From the NCBI GenBank assembly GCA_905178155.1, contig CAJINV010000006.1:4285760-4349759 (forward strand): a stretch of 64,000 nt of DNA, written 5' to 3'. Within the stretch, counting starts at the first letter, position 1; every line of letters starts with the position of its first letter. A model generated the notes under the pieces. The model did no database searches. It was not told the DNA's origin and was given only the letters and a program-made list of their open reading frames with translations. Shown in pieces: positions 61,001 through 64,000 of this stretch. Made by a program: the position numbers and the translations under genes. Origin of the DNA: Amoebophrya sp. A120 (lineage: Eukaryota > Sar > Dinophyceae > Syndiniales > Amoebophryaceae).

Positions 61001-64000
61001 CACGCATCACAAACTCTTCCGTCATGCCAAGCAAGCATGACAAACCTTGCATCCATCCCGACCCAGACATATTTGCAATGCATAGGATTTTCTGGAGTCC
61101 AAATACGGGGCGTACGGCTATGAAGGGATGGAGCGGATTATCCTGAGGCAAAACGATCCCACCCCATAGTCAAGATGGGAAATCTGCTACACAAATCCCT
61201 AAGCTTTGGCTGTCGCGCATGACAAATTTGGGCTTGCAATGTACTTTCGTGTTTAGCTTGTGCAGCAGCGTACCAGATCCAGTTTGTCATGCTGATTCGA
61301 GCATGACAAATCTCACAGCACCACCGGGAAACGCCTCTCATCCTCATGGGTCTCCGCAAGAGAAACACTTCAAGCATGCAGATTTGCATTACAACTCTGG
61401 GGTGGGGACGTTTTCGCACAGGATACGGATCTTCAAAATGATGGACACGAACAGCTCTGTATCAAATGCAAATATGTCTGGGTCTGGAAGGATGCAACTT
61501 GTGATGCTGCCTTTGGACTCTACATAAAATCTGTATTGCGTGAACAGCACAAGAGGTGTAATTTGTGCTACGCGTATGGCGGACGCAGAAACTTTTCTTC
61601 AAGAAACTTTTTTTTTTTACCCATGACCTCGGCCTGTGCATGATAGGCCTTGCAACTTTATATAACGGGTTTACGAAGGGAGTAGCAAGCCCTGCCACGG
61701 CTCATGCCAAGCCAATCGCGTAAGCACTTGCGAAGACGCTTCAGCAGCAACAGGTGCTGCGGGCTTTTGGTGTTCCGCTAGTCTTGGTCCCGTGTCCCTT
61801 TCATTCCCGCACGCCAGCGCCCGTCTTAATCGGGCTTGATGCTACCGGGGCACGCGCCTTCTTGCGCAGCACACGCTGTGCGGAGGCCACCTTCTGTGTT
61901 TCACCGAAGGAGCTGACAAGTGCGCCGCCTGAGGTCGCCATCCCCCTTCGAACGTATTCTGGCGACCCTTAGGGAGGGTAAAATACGGCCCAAATAGCGT
62001 TCTCAAGTGCGGGAAGGCTTCTGCGCCGTTTCCGGAAGCAACGTCGCGGAGAAGGGCGCTGCCGGCCCTTGGCCAATCTGCCAGAACCCAGCGCGACGCC
62101 GGCGACCGTGCGCATAGACAAACCAACCCGCACGAACGGCGCCTCTTGCGCAGAGTTGCCTCGTAGCTCGAAGATGTCCGACCTCGTCTTGAGGAGACAC
62201 GCCGAAAACACCAGAGGGGGGCCCCTCGGAGGGGGGTTGGGGGGGTGGGTTGCGCGACCCCCCCTGCGTCCATCATACCATGCGGGCTAGCAAAAAAAGG
62301 GGGTCCCGAAGGGGGGGGGGTTTACTCCCCCCCTCCGGGGCCCCTCGAGCCGGCATTTTTGCGCTGCCCAAAAGGATTTCCCGTTGTCTGCGTTGCCGCC
62401 AGGCCGGGCGAAAGACCTGGGGGCTTAGGGCAGTGTGGGGAAGCCCGGCGGAAGAAAGCCCACTGCGCGCGGGGCTCTGCGAGGTTTTTCTCGTTCTAAG
62501 CTAGAGCGCCTCCACGCCGCTAAACCTCGGCGGGGCCCCGCAGAACAGCAGCAGAGAAGATTCAAAGCAACGCCCGTCCTTTCCTCTGTTTCGGGGGTAG
62601 TGAGGTGATGCGCCCAAGCCATGACAGCCCGTCGGCACCTCTCACACTGCTAACGCGTAGCTTTGGTGGCACGAGGAGCCGGCGATAGTGCCTGCTCTCA
62701 CAGTAGCCATCACCCCCTGCGGCAGGACCCTCGCCGCACGCACAGACCCTGAGAGGCCGCTTTCCAATTGGTCGCCGAATGCCTGAGCGGCTCAGACTGT
62801 TCGTCCTGGGTTCTCTTTCTAAGCCGGAGTCAAGGAATGGCTGCGCTAGCGGTTAAGCCGTCCTATCAAGAGGGGGCCGGCGGCAGGCGAGCAAAAATCG
62901 ACGGTAGGGCCCGCGCTTGGTATTAGGATGCACAGCTATGGGCAAAAAAAAAAGTTTTTTGAAAAAAAGTTTCTGCGTCCGCCATAACGTGGAGAGGAGA
63001 TTTCTCAAGCGTTATGAGCATCAGAAAGCCCTCGCAAAATCTCTGATGCTGGGGCATGCATCACAGACCTCATGGGTCATGCAAAATCTGCATGACAAAC
63101 AACTGCACTCGCCCAGACCCAGACATTTTTGCAATCCATAGTCCGACCGGTTGGGCGTTTCCGCGTTTACCGCGGCCTTGCAATCGACTCTGAAGTACCC
63201 CGACGATGGCTCGATTTCCTTCAACGCACAGAGAAGACGGGTGAATCTGTTTCTCATCATGGATTTGGACGGAATGGGGAGCTTGGATCGGTACAGAGTT
63301 GTACTACAGTTTTGTTTCAGTATCTTGTTGTGATCATGTAGTTGTCATTCTGCAACGCAAATCGCTTTTCGTTTGCGTTTCCCGCATGACAAATTCATCT
63401 AGCCTCGATGATTAAAAAAAAGGTACGAATTCTGCCGTGGTTTGACCCAGCAGCTGGACGCCGGAGTGAATCTGGACGAGAAATTATTGCAATGAAAAAT
63501 GCCCCCACCCCGGAACTTGGGAGCATTTGTATTGCAAACCTTTCCAAAGGAAACACTCGCCCTCTTGCATGTATCAGCGTCGCAGATTTTCAATCGTGAA
63601 TAGCAAAAATTTGTATTGCAAAAGATCCCAGCAAGAGCGGCGCTTGTCATGCAAGCGGCGCTTTATACGACAAGACTCTGCATCATGAGAAAGATTCATA
63701 GTGCTTTCATGCATGGCAAAAAGTTTTCATTTGGAAACTTCGCGTCACAAACTACTGCAAAATTCGGGGTGGGGGCATTTTTCACTGTGATAGAAATTCA
63801 CCCGCCGCCTCCAGCGGTGGGGTAACGAGAAATCGAAGTGGGTTTTGCTGGCGAAGGGGGCGAAAAATTTGAAAAAACCACCGCGGAAAACGTGGCACGA
63901 TTCTTTGTCCATCGTGAAGCCCGAGAACCTATTGAGAGGAAAAATCCCCCTTCCCCATATTGAAGAGGCATCTTTTCGAAAATTGATGTTGCTGATTTGA
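55092..64000 (+). CDS. EF-hand calcium-binding protein, 3' end outside window, 20 introners
   Basis: Starts at ATG 55092 (MSSFFITEQEPNSADEAHT). Up to 63929, removal of 19 introners and one GT-AG intron leaves 2,451 nt, exactly 817 codons; the last introner runs off the window. EF-hand loops, in order: DMDRNNNNLVSMIE (from 56461), DKDGSGELTFEE (from 57087), DTNSSDRLGVSAF restored across the nested introner (from 61444), and DLDGMGSLDRYEF restored across the GT-AG intron (from 63262). Between loops 2 and 3 lies a long Ser/Thr/Gln-rich linker, then an ordered block (PKRWTNRYGHVDPKTPKQFR, DSFDGFGLFSTEHLIMQQEW). No membrane segment or kinase motif in view. Likely a calcium sensor or cytoskeletal adaptor; the precise subfamily is not recognised. 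Confidence 0.85.
55590..55698 (+). mobile_element. Introner, family K (109 bp, minimal)
   Basis: TATGAACAGGAAGAACCCAT at left, GACGGGTTTTTTTCTGTGGA with TA at right; almost all of it is inverted repeat. Direct repeat TCGAC/TCGAT. Excision gives ASSVDWRKKHML. Confidence 0.88.
55727..56055 (+). mobile_element. Introner, family D (E-like interior)
   Basis: TATCAAAGTGAAAAAAGCCC at left, GGGCATTTTTAATTGTAATA at right. Perfect direct repeat CTGGT. Interior resembles the element at 30652 on the opposite strand. Excision gives HMLVEVGDEL. Confidence 0.9.
56151..56359 (+). mobile_element. Introner, family H
   Basis: TATCCAAGGAAAAAAGTGTG at left, CACAGTTTTTTTCTTGCATA at right. Perfect direct repeat CACCT. 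Excision gives NAGTPAGGFSAD. Confidence 0.92.
56513..56841 (+). mobile_element. Introner, family E
   Basis: TATTGTGAGGAAAAATCTTT at left, GGGGATCTTTCCTTCTGATA at right. Perfect direct repeat AGCGG. Excision gives EFEAGLLSLKYP. Confidence 0.92.
56902..57056 (+). mobile_element. Introner, family C
   Basis: TATCCTGTGCAAAAGTACCG at left, GCGATGCTTTTGCAATGCAT with A at right. Direct repeat AAGAA/AAGAG. Excision leads into the second EF-hand helix. Confidence 0.9.
57205..57357 (+). mobile_element. Introner, family C
   Basis: TATGCAATGTAAAAGCATCG at left, CGATGTTGCTTTTGCTCAGG with ATA at right. Perfect direct repeat AGACG. Excision gives LGKDGVNRNIRW. Confidence 0.9.
57471..57767 (+). mobile_element. 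Introner, family B
   Basis: TATCCTGAGTAAAAGCCCCA at left, GTGACGTTTTTCCTCAGGAT with A at right. Perfect direct repeat GCACT. Excision gives SQRHSKKIYTDE. Confidence 0.92.
57810..58127 (+). mobile_element. Introner, family D
   Basis: TATTACAGTGAAAAATGCCC at left, GGGGCATCTTTCATTGTCAT with A at right. Perfect direct repeat AAAAA. Excision gives SVRKKHMRMISA. Confidence 0.9.
58179..58506 (+). mobile_element. Introner, family E
   Basis: TATTGTGAGGAAAAATCCCC at left, GGGATTTTTCATTTTCATA at right. Direct repeat weak (CGCTG/GGCTC). Excision gives PVPLLPGGRVSK in frame. Confidence 0.85.
58711..58874 (+). mobile_element. Introner, family C
   Basis: TATGCAATGCAAAAGCATCG at left, ACGATAGTTTTGCACAGCAT with A at right. 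Direct repeat CTATA/CTACA. Excision gives RGTNYNRFSND. Confidence 0.88.
58936..59188 (+). mobile_element. Introner, family A
   Basis: TATCAAATGTAAAAATGTCT at left, ACATTTTTACATTTGATA at right, a perfect 18-bp terminal inverted repeat. Perfect direct repeat TAGTC. Confidence 0.95.
59240..59507 (+). mobile_element. Introner, family A
   Basis: Family A ends, perfect direct repeat GCTCC. Excision gives TNSAPSTRQQQL. Confidence 0.92.
59663..59972 (+). mobile_element. Introner, family J
   Basis: TATGGAACTGTCAGGATCGA at left, TCGATCCTGACACATCCATA at right; the inverted arms extend ~50 bp to TGTGATGCATAAA/TTTATGCATTACA. Perfect direct repeat GCAAC. Excision gives NRSATAPTKTTA. Confidence 0.88.
60037..60240 (+). 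mobile_element. Introner, family G
   Basis: TATCGCAAGAAAAAACTGTT at left, AGCAGTTTTTTCGTGGGATA at right. Direct repeat weak (TTTTG/GTTTA). Excision gives DYAAFEKKQQAP in frame. Confidence 0.88.
60350..60558 (+). mobile_element. Introner, family G
   Basis: TATCGTACGAAAAAAGTGTT at left, AACAGTTTTTTCTTGCGATA at right. Direct repeat ACCCA/ACCCG. Excision gives VDHPKRWTNRYG. Confidence 0.92.
60836..61084 (+). mobile_element. Introner, family A
   Basis: Left starts TATCAACTTCAAATATGTCT. Perfect direct repeat GGATT. Excision gives LFRDFLESKYGA. Confidence 0.92.
61139..61425 (+). mobile_element. Introner, family B
   Basis: TATCCTGAGGCAAAACGATC at left, GGGGACGTTTTCGCACAGGA with TA at right. Perfect direct repeat CGGAT. 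Excision gives GMERIFKMMDTN. Confidence 0.92.
61460..63140 (+). mobile_element. Introner, family A, split by a nested 1.4-kb element
   Basis: TATCAAATGCAAATATGTCT at left, ACATTTTTGCAATCCATA at right, 1,681 bp in all. Without the nested element it would be ~270 bp. Direct repeat CTCTG/GTCCG. Excision restores an EF-hand loop (DTNSSDRLGVS). Confidence 0.9.
61575..62985. mobile_element. Nested 1.4-kb element with TATG...CATA inverted ends
   Basis: Left TATGGCGGACGCAGAAACTT and right AAGTTTCTGCGTCCGCCATA are a perfect 20-bp inverted repeat, continuing imperfectly for ~25 bp more. Flanks ACGCG/ACGTG look like a 5-bp target duplication inside the A introner. The interior is GC-rich, with no transposase motif; open frames up to 144 codons look non-coding. 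Confidence 0.88.
63291..63422 (+). other. GT-AG intron with GGTAC at both borders
   Basis: 132 nt, GGATCG/GTACAGAG ... AAAAAAAG/GTACGAA. The 5-bp GGTAC/GGTAC duplication matches the introner target-duplication length. Splicing gives GSLDRYEFCRGL, completing the fourth EF-hand. Confidence 0.75.
63485..63792 (+). mobile_element. Introner, family D
   Basis: TATTGCAATGAAAAATGCCC at left, GGGGCATTTTTCACTGTGAT with A at right. Perfect direct repeat GAAAT. Excision gives LDEKFTRRLQRW. Confidence 0.92.
63930..64000 (+). mobile_element. Introner, family E, cut by window end
   Basis: TATTGAGAGGAAAAATCCCC after the codon for Asn (flank GAACC). Only the left arm lies in the window. Confidence 0.85.

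Noticed and set aside
61754-62504. Open frames inside the nested 1.4-kb element as a transposase
   Set aside because: They are short, overlap on both strands in GC-rich sequence, and show no DDE or zinc-finger pattern.
1-64000. The many inverted repeats as a CRISPR array or as terminators
   Set aside because: Spacing is irregular, each pair encloses its own unique interior, and removing the pair restores coding frames. This is intron-like, not a spacer array.
1-64000. Dinoflagellate spliced-leader gene or relict
   Set aside because: I looked for the conserved CCATTTTGGCTCAAG and did not find it, so no trans-splicing evidence can be claimed from this window.

Overview
This window looks like nuclear DNA of a dinoflagellate-type protist. 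The best guess is a syndinian such as Amoebophrya, where invasive introns with inverted repeats and non-canonical splice sites have been reported. Three things point that way. All recognisable genes lie on one strand. The genes are cut into short exons by repeated hairpin-forming elements. TTTAGGG-type telomere-like units occur inside one insertion. The species assignment is inference.

The dominant content is about 87 introner elements (86 complete, one cut by the window end), mostly 110-340 bp, in at least 14 terminal-repeat families (A-N here). All families share one architecture: TATC/TATG/TATT at the left end, the complement GATA/CATA/AATA at the right end, an inverted repeat of 20-45 bp, and a flanking 5-bp direct repeat. 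By hand count the direct repeat is perfect in 58 of 86 complete elements. Removing each element plus one copy of the repeat restores a continuous frame in all seven genes whose structure I could resolve and that carry introners, including well-known enzymes. Most junctions cannot be read as GT-AG.

Layout (+ strand): 1-4981, 3' part of a membrane protein gene with 11 introners; 7498-8435, small Cys/Trp-rich protein with one GT-AG intron; 10821-14851, aldose 1-epimerase with 9 introners; 15578-16642, small coiled-coil protein with 2; 18659-18883, IQ-motif protein without introns; about 19940-21664, partly resolved gene with 4; 22074-23508, basic protein with 3; 25381-37166, a roughly 2,165-residue Cid1/TUTase-like nucleotidyltransferase with 20; 39276-40787, intronless DUF285-repeat protein; 42314-53953, pepsin-like aspartic protease with 18 introners and 5 GT-AG introns; 55092 to the window end, EF-hand protein with 20.

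Two other repeat systems are nested in the genes. The 3.7-kb GT-AG intron of the protease holds a cassette-like array: five copies of a roughly 38-bp motif separate GC-rich cargoes, two of which are near-identical 969-bp copies. In the EF-hand gene, one introner carries a 1.4-kb element with 20-bp perfect inverted ends that follow the same TATG...CATA rule. Intergenic stretches (0.4-2.5 kb) hold almost no introners and nothing else I can name.
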